This document shows positions 20,255-28,993 of a DNA stretch of 51,356 bases, piece after piece (the first letter of the stretch is position 1; the number at the start of each line of letters is the position of its first letter). Origin of the DNA: Acidimicrobiia bacterium (GTDB taxonomy: Bacteria; Actinomycetota; Acidimicrobiia; Spongiisociales; UBA11373); contig JBBDWO010000003.1 of assembly GCA_040902765.1 (NCBI GenBank), positions 1 to 51,356 of the forward strand, read 5' to 3'. A program made the translations under genes and the position numbers. The notes under the pieces were generated by a model, which did not search any database, was not told where the DNA came from, and saw only the letters and a program-made list of their open reading frames with translations.

Positions 20255-20824
20255 CTAGCTGAGGCTCTCGAGGTCGGTCATGTACTTCTCGACCAGCGCC
20301 TTTTGGGCCTTGGCGTCGATGGAGCCGACGACCACTTTCTGCGCCAGGTCGAGCGATAGGCTGGCGACCTCGTCGCGCAGCCCGGCGGTGACCCGATCGC
20401 GTTCGGCGGCGGCGTCTTCACGCGCCTTGGCGACGATGGCGGCGCCATCGGCCTTCGCCTTGGCATCGATCTCCTGACGGAGGGCGTCGGCGGTCTGGCG
20501 GGCCTCATCGACGATGCGGGCGGCCTCCTCCTTGGCGGTCGCCAACTGCGCCTTGTAGTCCTGAAGGAGCTTCTCGGCCTCCTTCTTGGACTTCTCCGCC
20601 TCCGACAGCTGGCCGGTGATGGCCTGCTGGCGAGCCTCCAGCATGCGGTTGACCGCAGGGAGCGCCCACTTCCACACGAAGGCGAAGATGATGGCGAAGG
20701 CGATGAGCCCGGCGATCAGCTCGGCGGTGGGCGGCAGCAGCAGGTCGATGCCGGAGGGTTCGTGGTCGTCCACCGCCCCCTCGCCGAGGGCGAGGAGCGA
20801 GGGCGATGCAAAGACTCGAATCAT
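20255..20824 (-). CDS. atpF: F-type ATP synthase b subunit
   Basis: Peripheral-stalk b subunit, 189 residues: an N-terminal extension of about 30 residues, one transmembrane helix (LIAGLIAFAIIFAFVWKWALPAV) and a long charged coiled coil (RMLEARQQAITGQLSEAEKSKKEAEKL and onward) rich in Ala, Lys, Glu and Arg. The gene is 12 bp downstream of atpE on the transcript. Only one b-type gene is present, so the stalk is probably a homodimer. Confidence 0.95.
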   Translation of the reverse strand: MIRVFASPSLLALGEGAVDDHEPSGIDLLLPPTAELIAGLIAFAIIFAFVWKWALPAVNRMLEARQQAITGQLSEAEKSKKEAEKLLQDYKAQLATAKEEAARIVDEARQTADALRQEIDAKAKADGAAIVAKAREDAAAERDRVTAGLRDEVASLSLDLAQKVVVGSIDAKAQKALVEKYMTDLESLS

Positions 20825-20836
20825 GGTCGCACCTTC

Positions 20837-22257
<1,421 letters not shown>

Positions 22258-22268
<11 letters not shown>

Positions 22269-22476
22269 CGTCTCGCGTCGCAATCTGCCACATCCTCCAG
22301 AAGCCGATCACCGATCCGCCGATGATCCCGATCACCACCAGGAGCGGGTACGTGCCCAGAGCCTTGTCGCCCAGAAACCCCAGCAGTAGCCCAGCCATGA
22401 TGGACCCGAAGAAGGCCGTGGAGTCGACGGTGGCCGCGGTGTATTCGGCCACCCGGCGGTGGGCGGAGACCTTCAT
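22258..22476 (-). CDS. AtpZ-like small membrane protein, first gene of the atp operon
   Basis: 72 residues with two transmembrane helices (STAFFGSIMAGLLLGFLGDKALG and PLLVVIGIIGGSVIGFWRMWQIA). The GxxxGxxxD and final GFxxM(Y/W)xI pattern is that of the AtpZ/AtpI F-ATPase accessory family. GGAGGGG lies upstream of the ATG. It overlaps the following AtpI-like gene by 11 nt. It is preceded by a candidate promoter and operator. Confidence 0.7.
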
Positions 22477-22501
22477 CTATGGGCTCCCCTCCGAGCCTCG
22501 C

Positions 22502-22519
22502 TTGTGATTTCCTTCACAA
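22502..22519. promoter_or_regulatory. CRP/FNR-type operator upstream of the atp operon
   Basis: TTGTGA-N6-TCACAA is a perfect dyad and contains the CRP consensus TGTGA-N6-TCACA. It overlaps the predicted transcription start of the promoter at 22518-22546, which would favour repression. Confidence 0.55.
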
Positions 22520-22546
22520 TCTATCGCCGCGGGGTGTGTGTCGCAA
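22518..22546 (-). promoter_or_regulatory. probable atp operon promoter
   Basis: On the minus strand TTGCGA (22546-22541), a 17-bp spacer and TAGATT (22523-22518), about 40 bp before the first operon start codon. Confidence 0.45.
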
Positions 22547-22553
22547 CCGGCGG

Positions 22554-23828
22554 TCATACGTGCCCCGGGAACCCCGGAGGATACGCCGGGAGCGCCGCAG
22601 CCATCTCGGCGACCCTACCCCGCACCCCGTCCAGGGTGGCCGCGTCGTCGCGGCCGCGCAGGGCGGTGGCGATGAGCCGACCAACCTCGGCCACCTCGGC
22701 TTCCTTCATCCCGCAGGTGGTGGCGGCGGGCAGCCCGATGCGCAGGCCGGTGGCCCGATACGGCGGCCGTGGGTCGAACGGGATGGTGTTGAAGTTGAGT
22801 GTGATCCCCACCGTCTGGAGGAGCCGGGCGGCGTCGCGCCCGGTCAGGTCCTCGTCGACGGAGCGCAGGTCGATGAGGAACAGGTGGTTGTCGGTGCCGC
22901 CCGACACCACCCGCAGCCCGTCGCCGGTGGCCGCCTCGGCCATGGCCCGGGCGTTGGCGACGATCTGAGCGGCGTAGTCGCGGTAGTCCTGGGTGGCGGC
23001 CTCGTGGAAGGCGACCGCCTTGGCGGCGATGTGGTTGTTGATCGGCCCGCCCTGGACGTTGGGGAACACCCCCTTGTCGATCTCGGCGGCGTACTCCTCG
23101 GTCGACAGGATGAGCCCGCCGCGGGGACCGCGCATCGCCTTGTGGGTGGTGGCGGTGACCACGTCGGCGTGCGGCGTCGGGTTGGGGTTGGCTCCCCCGG
23201 CGATCAGCCCGATGATGTGGGCGGCGTCGACCACGAACAGCGCCCCAACTTCGTCGGCCACCCGCCGGAACGCCGCCCAGTCGATGATCCGCGAGTAGGC
23301 GGAGAACCCGGCAACGATCATCCGGGGCCGCTCCTTGCGGGCCAGCTCGGCCACCTCCTCCATGTCGACGACCTCGGTGTCGGGGTCGACCCCGTAGGAG
23401 ACGAAGTCGAAGAGCATCCCGGAGAAGTTGACCGGGGACCCATGGGTGAGGTGCCCGCCCTGGTCGAGCTTCATCCCCATGATCTTGTCGCCCGGCTTGA
23501 GCAGCCCGAAGTAGACCGCCATGTTCGCCTGGGCACCCGAGTGGGCCTGCACGTTGGCATGAGCGGCACCGAACAGGGCCTTGGCCCGCTCGATGGCGAG
23601 GGACTCGACCTCGTCGATGACGGCGCACCCCTCGTAGTACCGCTTGTCCGGATACCCCTCCGAGTACTTGTTGGTGAGGATCGATCCCGAGGCCTCCATG
23701 ACGGCGCGGGACACGAAGTTCTCCGACGCGATCAGGTGAATGTTGCTGCGCTGCCGATCCGCATCCTTGTTGATCAGCCCCTCGACCTCAGGGTCGACTT
23801 CAGCCAGATGAGCGTCCGCCCGCGACAT
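22554..23828 (-). CDS. glyA: serine hydroxymethyltransferase
   Basis: PLP enzyme of about 424 residues that interconverts serine and glycine and supplies one-carbon units. Marks: [38 protein letters not shown], the PLP-lysine motif [14 protein letters not shown] and [18 protein letters not shown] near the end. ATG at 23828 is the family N-terminus; the longer frame from 23906 runs through a heptamer tandem repeat and is rejected. glyA upstream of the atp operon on the same strand is a common actinobacterial neighbourhood, but the CRP-type dyad and promoter between them suggest separate control. Confidence 0.96.
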   Translation of the reverse strand: MSRADAHLAEVDPEVEGLINKDADRQRSNIHLIASENFVSRAVMEASGSILTNKYSEGYPDKRYYEGCAVIDEVESLAIERAKALFGAAHANVQAHSGAQANMAVYFGLLKPGDKIMGMKLDQGGHLTHGSPVNFSGMLFDFVSYGVDPDTEVVDMEEVAELARKERPRMIVAGFSAYSRIIDWAAFRRVADEVGALFVVDAAHIIGLIAGGANPNPTPHADVVTATTHKAMRGPRGGLILSTEEYAAEIDKGVFPNVQGGPINNHIAAKAVAFHEAATQDYRDYAAQIVANARAMAEAATGDGLRVVSGGTDNHLFLIDLRSVDEDLTGRDAARLLQTVGITLNFNTIPFDPRPPYRATGLRIGLPAATTCGMKEAEVAEVGRLIATALRGRDDAATLDGVRGRVAEMAAALPAYPPGFPGHV

Positions 23829-23854
23829 GAAGGCGAGGGTAGCGAGGGGGGAGG

Positions 23855-23890
23855 AGGGGCGAGGGGCGAGGGGCGAGGGGCGAGGGGCCA
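23855..23890. repeat. heptamer tandem repeat (GGGGCGA)n
   Basis: About five GGGGCGA units just upstream of glyA; period 7 bp. It lies where the glyA leader would be. Confidence 0.7.
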
Positions 23891-23896
23891 GGCCGC

Positions 23897-24128
23897 CCTC
23901 ACCCATCGGTCAGCGACCTACGGTCGCTGCAGCCTCCTCCACGGGGAGGAGAGGCCTCGCGACGCGCACGCCCTCCCCCTCCGTCTCGGCCCTACCGGGC
24001 CGATCCACCTCCCCCTTCGGGGGAGGAGAGTCTGTGGGATGGCCTCGGGCTGCTTCAGGACTCTCTCCCCCCGAAGGGGGGAGTACCGCCGAAGGCGGGG
24101 AGGGGGGAGGGCTAACGCGTCGCGATCA
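23897..24128. repeat. GC-rich palindromic repeat R2, a full element
   Basis: The most complete copy. The core 23957-24125 starts with TCGCGACGCG and ends with ACGCGTCGCGA, and inside the ends lie CCCTCCCCCTCC and GGAGGGGGGAGGGC, so the two ends are inverted repeats. Between them: GTCTCGGCCC-TAC-GGGCCGA, the CCCCCTTCGGGGG hairpin, a unique spacer of about 40 bp, the CCCCCCGAAGGGGGG hairpin and GCCGAAGGC. It fills the gap between glyA and the DUF559 gene. Confidence 0.85.
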
Positions 24129-24179
24129 CTCCAAAGCGACCCCCTAGCAACACACCCAAGAACCCCGCACCCTGACAGC

Positions 24180-24551
24180 ATGTCGAGGCCACCCCACGAC
24201 CCGATCACCGGCCACCGCGCGAGAGCCCTCCGGAATCACCTGACGATCCCCGAAGCACGCCTCTGGGGCTGCATCCGACGCAATCAGCTGGGTGTGCGCT
24301 TCCGACGGCAGGTCCCCATCGGCCCGTGGATCGTCGACTTCGCCTGCCTCAACCCCAAGATCGTCATCGAGGTCGACGACCCTTCACACGACTGGCCAGA
24401 CGAAGCCAACCGCACCCGCTACCTGGAGAGCCTCGGCTTCACCCTCCTGCGCTTCGACAACAAGGACGTCATCGAGATCGACGCCGTCGTGCGATCGATC
24501 GAAACCGCCATCGGCGCCCTCCAACGAGGCGAACCCCTCCCATGGGATTGA
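24180..24551 (+). CDS. DUF559 / Vsr-like endonuclease-fold protein
   Basis: 123 residues matching the DUF559 family, which has the fold of very-short-patch-repair (Vsr) nucleases. Signature in order: LRNHLTIPEARLWGCIRRNQLG, VRFRRQVPIGPWIVDF, PKIVIEVDDPSHDW, RTRYLESLGFTLLRF. The acidic residues in VDF and IEVD and the His are the likely catalytic set and are present, so it looks intact. The gene stands alone, and palindromic repeat R2 ends 54 bp before its start while R3 begins at its stop, with facing ends in inverted orientation. No methylase or restriction partner is nearby, which argues against a classical Vsr role. A part in moving or processing the repeats is my inference. Confidence 0.85.
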   Translation: MSRPPHDPITGHRARALRNHLTIPEARLWGCIRRNQLGVRFRRQVPIGPWIVDFACLNPKIVIEVDDPSHDWPDEANRTRYLESLGFTLLRFDNKDVIEIDAVVRSIETAIGALQRGEPLPWD

Positions 24552-24552
24552 C

Positions 24553-24719
24553 CCGACGCGTCGCGAGGCCCACGTAGCGATCGCCCTCCCCCCTCCCCGC
24601 CTTCGGCGGTACTCCCCCTACGGGGGGAGAGAGGGCCTACACACTCTCCTCCCCCGAAGGGGGAGGTGGCAGCGACCGCAGGTCGCTGACGGAGGGGGAG
24701 GGCTGACGCGTCGCGAGGC
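24553..24719. repeat. GC-rich palindromic repeat R3, reverse orientation
   Basis: It begins right after the DUF559 stop with ACGCGTCGCGAGGCCCACG, then CCCTCCCCCCTCCCC, GCCTTCGGC, the CCCCC-TA-CGGGGGG hairpin, CCCCCGAAGGGGG, GCAGCGACC-GCA-GGTCGCTG and GGAGGGGGAGGGC, and it closes with TGACGCGTCGCGAGG. The end directly abuts the stop codon of the convergent toxin-like gene. Confidence 0.85.
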
Positions 24720-25136
24720 CTATCGATCACCCAACCAGTACTCCCGCAACCGCTGCACCGCCTCGTCCTTCGTCATGGCGCGGACCTCCTCCTCGGGCAG
24801 CCCCACGCGCTCAACCAACTGATAAACCACCTCCGCCGGAAGCCCACCGGGCCTCTCCGCTACAGGCTGCGATCGCGCCGGAGGCGTGCGGTCGCGCACG
24901 CATGCCCAAAACTCCTCCTCGCTGACCTTCAGCTGATCTTTGAGGATGTGACCCCACATCCCCTTGCCGTAGGTGTCCTTTGCCGACGGAGGATGCGAGA
25001 TCCGGGTCCTCAGGATGTCGTCGCCGACAACCAGCTGGAACACGACGTGGTGACCGGATCGCTTCTGCACCCAGCCTTCGACCTGCACGAACCGGAGATG
25101 ATCGGCCCGGGTGGGCACGGGCCAGTCGTCACCCAC
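24720..25136 (-). CDS. toxin-like protein, 'cytotoxic translational repressor' family
   Basis: 138 residues. The pattern VQVEGWVQKRSGHHVVFQLVV...ILRTRISHPPSAKDTYGKGMWGHILKDQL.VSEEEFWACV, followed by a C-terminal part with LPAEVVYQLVERVGLPEEEVRAMTKDEA, is that of actinobacterial proteins usually annotated as cytotoxic translational repressor of a toxin-antitoxin system. The gene begins 4 bp after the stop of the upstream partner. The activity of this family is poorly characterised; the name comes from annotation practice. The start appears to be a GTG. Confidence 0.55.
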   Translation of the reverse strand: MGDDWPVPTRADHLRFVQVEGWVQKRSGHHVVFQLVVGDDILRTRISHPPSAKDTYGKGMWGHILKDQLKVSEEEFWACVRDRTPPARSQPVAERPGGLPAEVVYQLVERVGLPEEEVRAMTKDEAVQRLREYWLGDR

Positions 25137-25140
25137 CGCG

Positions 25141-25575
25141 CTACGCCGACGGCTCGTCGGCAGCCCCGATCACCCACTCCCTGACCGCGTCGTCGCCAAG
25201 GTGGCTGACGAACCGGACCAGGTCGGCGTTGTCGCGGTGACTCGCTGCGGCGCGCAGTTCGGCGTCGTCCATCCAGTCCTCGGCATACTCCCGCAACGCG
25301 GCCACAAAGTCATCGAGCGCGTCACCGAACTCTCCGGCCTCCGCGGCCACGGGTGCTCCGGGAAGCACGATCGACCAGCCGTCGTCCTCGGCGTACACGA
25401 CTGGTCGTGACAGGACACCGGGACGTCCCAACAGGTGAGTCAGCGACGCCACCGAAAGCACGGTGAACGATTCCGCCCCCCTGGCAAACTCGACGGCGAG
25501 CCCCTGCTCGGCGGCGTCGAGGATCTCCTTGAACGAGGACCGCGCTTCTGCCACGGTCGGATATCGGGTGCGCAT
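25141..25575 (-). CDS. Phd/YefM-like antitoxin partner
   Basis: 144 residues. The N-terminus RTRYPTVAEARSSFKEILDAAEQGLAVEFARGAESFTVL has the look of Phd/prevent-host-death antitoxins (a short DNA-binding part followed by a beta hairpin); the C-terminus is acidic and would bind the toxin. ATG at 25575 is chosen because a -10 box lies 6 bp upstream, giving a leaderless message, and because the longer frame up to 26172 crosses the membrane-protein gene. Just upstream are three GTACAC boxes. It is the first gene of a two-gene unit with the toxin-like gene. Confidence 0.6.
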   Translation of the reverse strand: MRTRYPTVAEARSSFKEILDAAEQGLAVEFARGAESFTVLSVASLTHLLGRPGVLSRPVVYAEDDGWSIVLPGAPVAAEAGEFGDALDDFVAALREYAEDWMDDAELRAAASHRDNADLVRFVSHLGDDAVREWVIGAADEPSA

Positions 25576-25581
25576 GGGCCG

Positions 25582-25608
25582 AATGTACACGATGTACACC
25601 GCGTACAC
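25582..25608 (-). promoter_or_regulatory. leaderless promoter and triple GTACAC operator
   Basis: On the plus strand GTACAC occurs at 25585, 25594 and 25603, exactly 9 bp apart. On the minus strand TACATT (25587-25582) lies 6 bp before the ATG, so transcription would start at the start codon. Autorepression by the antitoxin is the likely use. Confidence 0.5.
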
Positions 25609-25622
25609 AACAGGACCGCGAC

Positions 25623-26324
25623 CTAACCCTCCTCCGCCCAGTCGTCCGGCTCCCCCTCCGGCTCCTCCCGTGCCTTGATCGTCTCCATCATCTCGACGCC
25701 GCTGCGTCTGTTGCTGACGACGTCGGCAAAGTGGAGCAGGAAGTACGGGATGAGCGGCGCCACGGTGGCGGCCACGGCGGGGGCGACGATGTAGCCGAAG
25801 CCGACCACTGCGGTAGCGGTGATCACATAGAGCGACCGGGTCCGGGTGCTGCCGCCCGGCGCGGGCCGCAGGGCGAAGATGCCGACGGCGCCGTAGGCGG
25901 CGACCAGTGGCGTCGCCGGCTCGCGGAGGACCGCGCCGAGCACCATGAAGATGGCGATGGCGGCGGGACCGCCGAGGAAGATCGCCCGCATCGGCCGGTC
26001 CACCCGCGACACGATCGCCAGCACCCCGATGGAGAACAGCGACAGCATGGCGGCGAAGATCATGGCGAGCCGGGCACCGGCGTCGTTGCCGGCGTCGGAC
26101 TCGATGATGGCGTTGAGGAGGGATGCGAAGGCGAACACGATGAAGAAGGTGGCGAAGGCGACCGCCGCCCACCGTCGCCGCGGCGTGATGATCGAAGCCA
26201 CCCCTGGCCGCCCCGACGCCTCGGCCCGTTCCCGGGCGCGCTCGCGCCGACTCTTCTTGAGCGACTCGACGTACGCCTCCTTCTCCGGCTTGGGCGGCTC
26301 GCGTCGTCCTCGTTGTCTGCTCAT
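25623..26324 (-). CDS. polytopic membrane protein of unknown function
   Basis: 233 residues. A basic N-terminal tail of about 45 residues (RQRGRREPPKPEK, SRRERARERAE) precedes roughly six hydrophobic segments such as WAAVAFATFFIVFAFASLL, AMIFAAMLSLFSIGVLAIV, AIFLGGPAAIAIFMVLGAVL and the pair near VITATAVVGFGYIVAPAV. The tail end is acidic. ATG at 26324 has GGAGG 5 bp before it and overlaps the tsaC stop (ATGA), so the two genes are translationally coupled. It takes the place of wecA and related genes in the mycobacterial order. I do not recognise its family. Confidence 0.65.
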   Translation of the reverse strand: MSRQRGRREPPKPEKEAYVESLKKSRRERARERAEASGRPGVASIITPRRRWAAVAFATFFIVFAFASLLNAIIESDAGNDAGARLAMIFAAMLSLFSIGVLAIVSRVDRPMRAIFLGGPAAIAIFMVLGAVLREPATPLVAAYGAVGIFALRPAPGGSTRTRSLYVITATAVVGFGYIVAPAVAATVAPLIPYFLLHFADVVSNRRSGVEMMETIKAREEPEGEPDDWAEEG

Positions 26325-26899
26325 CCGTCCTCCCACACGACCGGCCCGACCCGCAGTACTACGGCGTCGAGACCAGTGAGGTCGACGACGGTAGACGACA
26401 TGCCACCCGGACTCACACCCGGCACATACACGGCCACACCCCGGCCGAGCATGTTCTGCGCCGCCCGGTCGTCGAGGGCAGGCGGCTCACCGCTGCGGTT
26501 GGCGCTGGTGACGGCGAGCGGACCACTGCGTCGCAACAGCTCCAACACGGTCGAGTGATCCGGGATCCGAACGGCGACGGTGCCCCGTTCCGTATCCCCC
26601 ACCCACTCGGGCACCCCGTCGGCCTTAGAGAGGACCACGGTCAGCGCCCCCGGCCAGTGCCGGGACGCCCGGTCGGCGACCTCGTCGCCCACCACCGCCA
26701 CTCGCCGCACGCCTTCCAGGTCGGCGGCAAGGATCGGGATCGCCTTGTCGTCCGGCCGCCCCTTCACCTCGAACAGCCGCCCCATCGCCACCTCGTCGAA
26801 CGGATCCACCCCCACCCCATACACCGTGTCGGTCGGAAACCCCACCACCAACCCCCGCTGCAGAGCGCGCAGAACCTGTTCGAATGCGACGGCCACCAT
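26321..26899 (-). CDS. tsaC: L-threonylcarbamoyladenylate synthase
   Basis: 192 residues of the Sua5/YciO/YrdC family, which makes threonylcarbamoyl-AMP for the t6A modification of tRNAs reading ANN codons. Conserved patches: GLVVGFPTDTVYGVG, FEVKGRPDDKAIPIL, WPGALTVVL, TVAVRIPDH and PLAVTSANRSGEPP. It is the short TsaC form without the C-terminal Sua5 domain. In Actinobacteria this gene normally follows prmC, as it does here, with a 277-bp gap that contains repeat R4 and a heptamer array. Confidence 0.92.
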   Translation of the reverse strand: MVAVAFEQVLRALQRGLVVGFPTDTVYGVGVDPFDEVAMGRLFEVKGRPDDKAIPILAADLEGVRRVAVVGDEVADRASRHWPGALTVVLSKADGVPEWVGDTERGTVAVRIPDHSTVLELLRRSGPLAVTSANRSGEPPALDDRAAQNMLGRGVAVYVPGVSPGGMSSTVVDLTGLDAVVLRVGPVVWEDG

Positions 26900-27058
26900 G
26901 TGGGTGAGCCTACCGAGAGTCAGTCGGCGGCCATCTTGGGCCGAGCATGGCCATCTGGCAGCACTACCTCACTCCAACTACCTAGGGATTGTTGACTGCG
27001 GTCCAAACAACCAGTTGCAAGAAGTGAATTCGTCCGCTCGTAGAAACAACGGCCCGCA

Positions 27059-27125
27059 CCGACTCTCTCCCCCCGTAGGGGGGAGTACCGCCGAAGGCGG
27101 GGAGGGGGGAGGGCTGACCCGTCGC
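27059..27125. repeat. GC-rich palindromic repeat R4, half element
   Basis: Half copy: CTCTCTCCCCCC-GTA-GGGGGGAGTACC, GCCGAAGGC, GGGGAGGGGGGAGGGC and TGACCCGTCGCGA. It lies between prmC and tsaC. The remaining bases of that gap (about 26900-27058) show no gene or clear structure. Confidence 0.8.
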
Positions 27126-27152
27126 GAACACCCCGGCGCGCCTCCCCCTGGC

Positions 27153-27175
27153 GCCTGGAGCCTGGAGCCTGGAGC
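27153..27175. repeat. heptamer tandem repeat (GCCTGGA)n
   Basis: Three GCCTGGA units and a partial one right after the prmC stop; period 7 bp. Confidence 0.7.
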
Positions 27176-27176
27176 C

Positions 27177-27965
27177 TCAAAGACAACAGCTCGCCCCCTT
27201 GCGCGCCACCAGGATCCGATCGCGCCCCGCCAGGTCGGGACGGACCTCCCGGTCGAAGGCACCGAACAGCCGCAGCGCCTCGTCGGCCTGACCGTCGCCG
27301 ATCTCGCAGAGAAGCCAGCCCCCCACGCCGAGCATCCAGTAACCGTCGTCGGCGATGCGCGCCAGCACCTCGGTCCCGAGCGGTCCGGCGAACAGCGCCC
27401 CGTGCGGCTCGTGGTCGGCGATCTCGGCCGGCAGCGGATCGTCGTCGGCGACGTACGGCGGGTTGGCGACGATGAGGTCGACCCGTTCCTGCAACTCGGC
27501 GATCGGTGCGAACAGGTCGCCGTGGAGCCACTCGACCTCCAACCCGGTGAAGTCGCCGTTCTCCTTGGCCAGCGACAGCGCGTCTTCGCTCATGTCGATG
27601 CCGATGACCCGCGCCTCGGGGAAGGCGTGCTTCAACGCCAGCGCCAGGCAGCCGGACCCGGTACCGACATCGACGATGACGGTGCCCGGCCCGGCGTCGC
27701 CGAGGGACCGCACCGCCTCCTCCCACAGCCGCTCGGTCTCGGGCCGCGGGATGAGTGCCCGCTCGTCGATCTTCAGGGTCAGCGGCCCGAAGTCGACGGT
27801 CCCCTCGAGGTACTGGAGGGGCTCGCCGGCCTCCCGCCGGGCGACGAGCGTGTCGAGTCGCCGTCGCTGGTCGGGCTCCAGGGCGGCGTCGAGCAGCGCG
27901 TCGCCACGGCTGCGCCCGGTGACGGCCCGCACCAGACGCACCCGCTCGTGGTCGGGAATCGCCAT
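27177..27965 (-). CDS. prmC: release factor glutamine methyltransferase
   Basis: SAM-dependent methyltransferase of 262 residues that modifies the GGQ glutamine of release factors. SAM motif VDVGTGSGCLALALKHAFP, then IGIDMSEDALSLAKEN and the catalytic NPPYV. The N-terminal helical domain with PLQYLEGTVDFGPL ... LIPRPETERL is typical. ATG at 27965 is the family start; the ORF extension to 28052 overlaps the divergent vapB-like gene. In related genomes prmC follows prfA directly; here prfA lies 18.6 kb away with accessory genes between. The C-terminus ends ARKGASCCL, with two Cys. Confidence 0.93.
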   Translation of the reverse strand: MAIPDHERVRLVRAVTGRSRGDALLDAALEPDQRRRLDTLVARREAGEPLQYLEGTVDFGPLTLKIDERALIPRPETERLWEEAVRSLGDAGPGTVIVDVGTGSGCLALALKHAFPEARVIGIDMSEDALSLAKENGDFTGLEVEWLHGDLFAPIAELQERVDLIVANPPYVADDDPLPAEIADHEPHGALFAGPLGTEVLARIADDGYWMLGVGGWLLCEIGDGQADEALRLFGAFDREVRPDLAGRDRILVARKGASCCL

Positions 27966-27992
27966 GGGGGAAGGGTACCGACGGCAGCCCCC

Positions 27993-28026
27993 TTGACATC
28001 CCCTCCGGTATGGCCATACTTCCGTC
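27993..28026 (+). promoter_or_regulatory. leaderless promoter with palindromic operator
   Basis: TTGACA (27993-27998), a 16-bp spacer and CATACT (28015-28020) lie 6 bp before the antitoxin ATG at 28027, so the message is probably leaderless. The perfect palindrome GTATGGCCATAC (28008-28019) covers the -10 box and is a likely antitoxin operator. Confidence 0.6.
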
Positions 28027-28290
28027 ATGGGCAAGACCACGGTGAAGGCCACCTACTCGCTGGACGAGAAGACCATCCGTCAGCTGGAGTCGACGGCGAG
28101 GCGGCTCGGAACCTCCAAGTCCGAGACGATCCGCCGCGCCATCGCCCTGCTGGCGGGCTCAGAGCCCCAGGCCGCACAAGCACAGCTGGCGGCGCTCGAC
28201 GGTCTCCAGGCGCTGGTTGCCCGCACGGACATCGACCTGGAGGCGTGGGCGGCCGATGTCCGTCGCGAGCGAGAGGCCTTCGGTCCCTGA
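28027..28290 (+). CDS. ribbon-helix-helix antitoxin (VapB-like)
   Basis: 87 residues. TTVKATYSLDEKTIRQLESTARRLGTSKSETIRRAIALLAG is a ribbon-helix-helix DNA-binding domain (strand with alternating Thr/Lys, then two helices). The C-terminal part (LQALVARTDIDLEAWAADVRREREAFGP) would wrap the toxin. The PIN-domain gene follows 3 bp later, so the two form one unit. It is transcribed divergently from prmC. Confidence 0.8.
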   Translation: MGKTTVKATYSLDEKTIRQLESTARRLGTSKSETIRRAIALLAGSEPQAAQAQLAALDGLQALVARTDIDLEAWAADVRREREAFGP

Positions 28291-28293
28291 CCG

Positions 28294-28677
28294 ATGCCGC
28301 CGGCAGCCATCCACCTCGACACCGACTTCCTCATCCGATCGCTGCGCCGCGACTCCACCGTGGACGAGCTCATGCGGTCGTGGCTCGAGGAGGACACCGC
28401 CCTGGCCATGAGCACCGTCGCCTGGACCGAGTTCTTGTGTGGACCGGTCACTGACTCGATGCTGGATCTCGCCGCCCGACTGGTTCCCGAACGCATACCC
28501 TTCGACGACCGCGACGCCACCCTGGCGGCACGGCTGTTCAACGCATCCGGCCGGCGGAGGGGGTCACTCGCCGATTGCATGATCGCCGCTACCGCCATCC
28601 GCCACGACGCTTCCCTCGCCACCCTCAACACCACGGACTTTCGACCCTTCGAAACGGCAGGCCTGCGCCTGACCTGA
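28294..28677 (+). CDS. PIN-domain ribonuclease toxin (VapC-like)
   Basis: 127 residues. The acidic PIN quartet is present: Asp9/Asp11 in HLDTDFLI, Glu in STVAWTEFL, Asp in SLADCMIAATA and Asp in TLNTTDFRPF. VapC toxins cleave tRNA or rRNA and are held in check by the partner. The short spacing to the upstream RHH gene supports the pairing. The length is normal and the frame is intact. Confidence 0.82.
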   Translation: MPPAAIHLDTDFLIRSLRRDSTVDELMRSWLEEDTALAMSTVAWTEFLCGPVTDSMLDLAARLVPERIPFDDRDATLAARLFNASGRRRGSLADCMIAATAIRHDASLATLNTTDFRPFETAGLRLT

Positions 28678-28722
28678 CCGTCACCGCGCCAACTGTTCCA
28701 CCCGGGCCGATCGACGCAACTC

Positions 28723-28751
28723 TTGACACCCCGCCACCACCCCGGGTACTC
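28723..28751 (+). promoter_or_regulatory. probable leaderless promoter
   Basis: TTGACA (28723-28728), a 17-bp spacer and GTACTC (28746-28751), then 6 bp to the ATG at 28758. The layout is the same as for the VapBC-like pair upstream. Confidence 0.4.
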
Positions 28752-28757
28752 AGAGGC

Positions 28758-28991
28758 ATGACCAACGCCGAGCTTCACCTCAACCCCACCACCGCCGCCC
28801 AGATCGAGGCCTTGAAGAAGCGCACCGGGCTCTCTGCCGAACGCATCGTCGAAGTGGCCCTCGAGCACCTCAACCGGGTCCTCACCTTCGACGAGGAACA
28901 GATGGCCCGGGACATGTACGAGCGGCGCCTCGCCATCAGAGAAGCCGAGGAAGAACGGTGGAGACGAAACATGGACGATGGCGCGCCGTGA
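28758..28991 (+). CDS. small antitoxin-like protein without a partner
   Basis: 77 residues. A short strand (AELHLNPTTAAQIEALKKRTGLSAERIVEVALEHL) of ribbon-helix-helix or related style is followed by a charged helix (DEEQMARDMYERRLAIREAEEERW). This is the shape of a VapB/ParD-type antitoxin, but no toxin gene follows; the next genes are a complete abiE pair. It may have lost its partner or act in trans. ATG at 28758 is used; the longer frame from 28575 overlaps the PIN gene. Confidence 0.55.
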   Translation: MTNAELHLNPTTAAQIEALKKRTGLSAERIVEVALEHLNRVLTFDEEQMARDMYERRLAIREAEEERWRRNMDDGAP

Positions 28992-28993
28992 GG

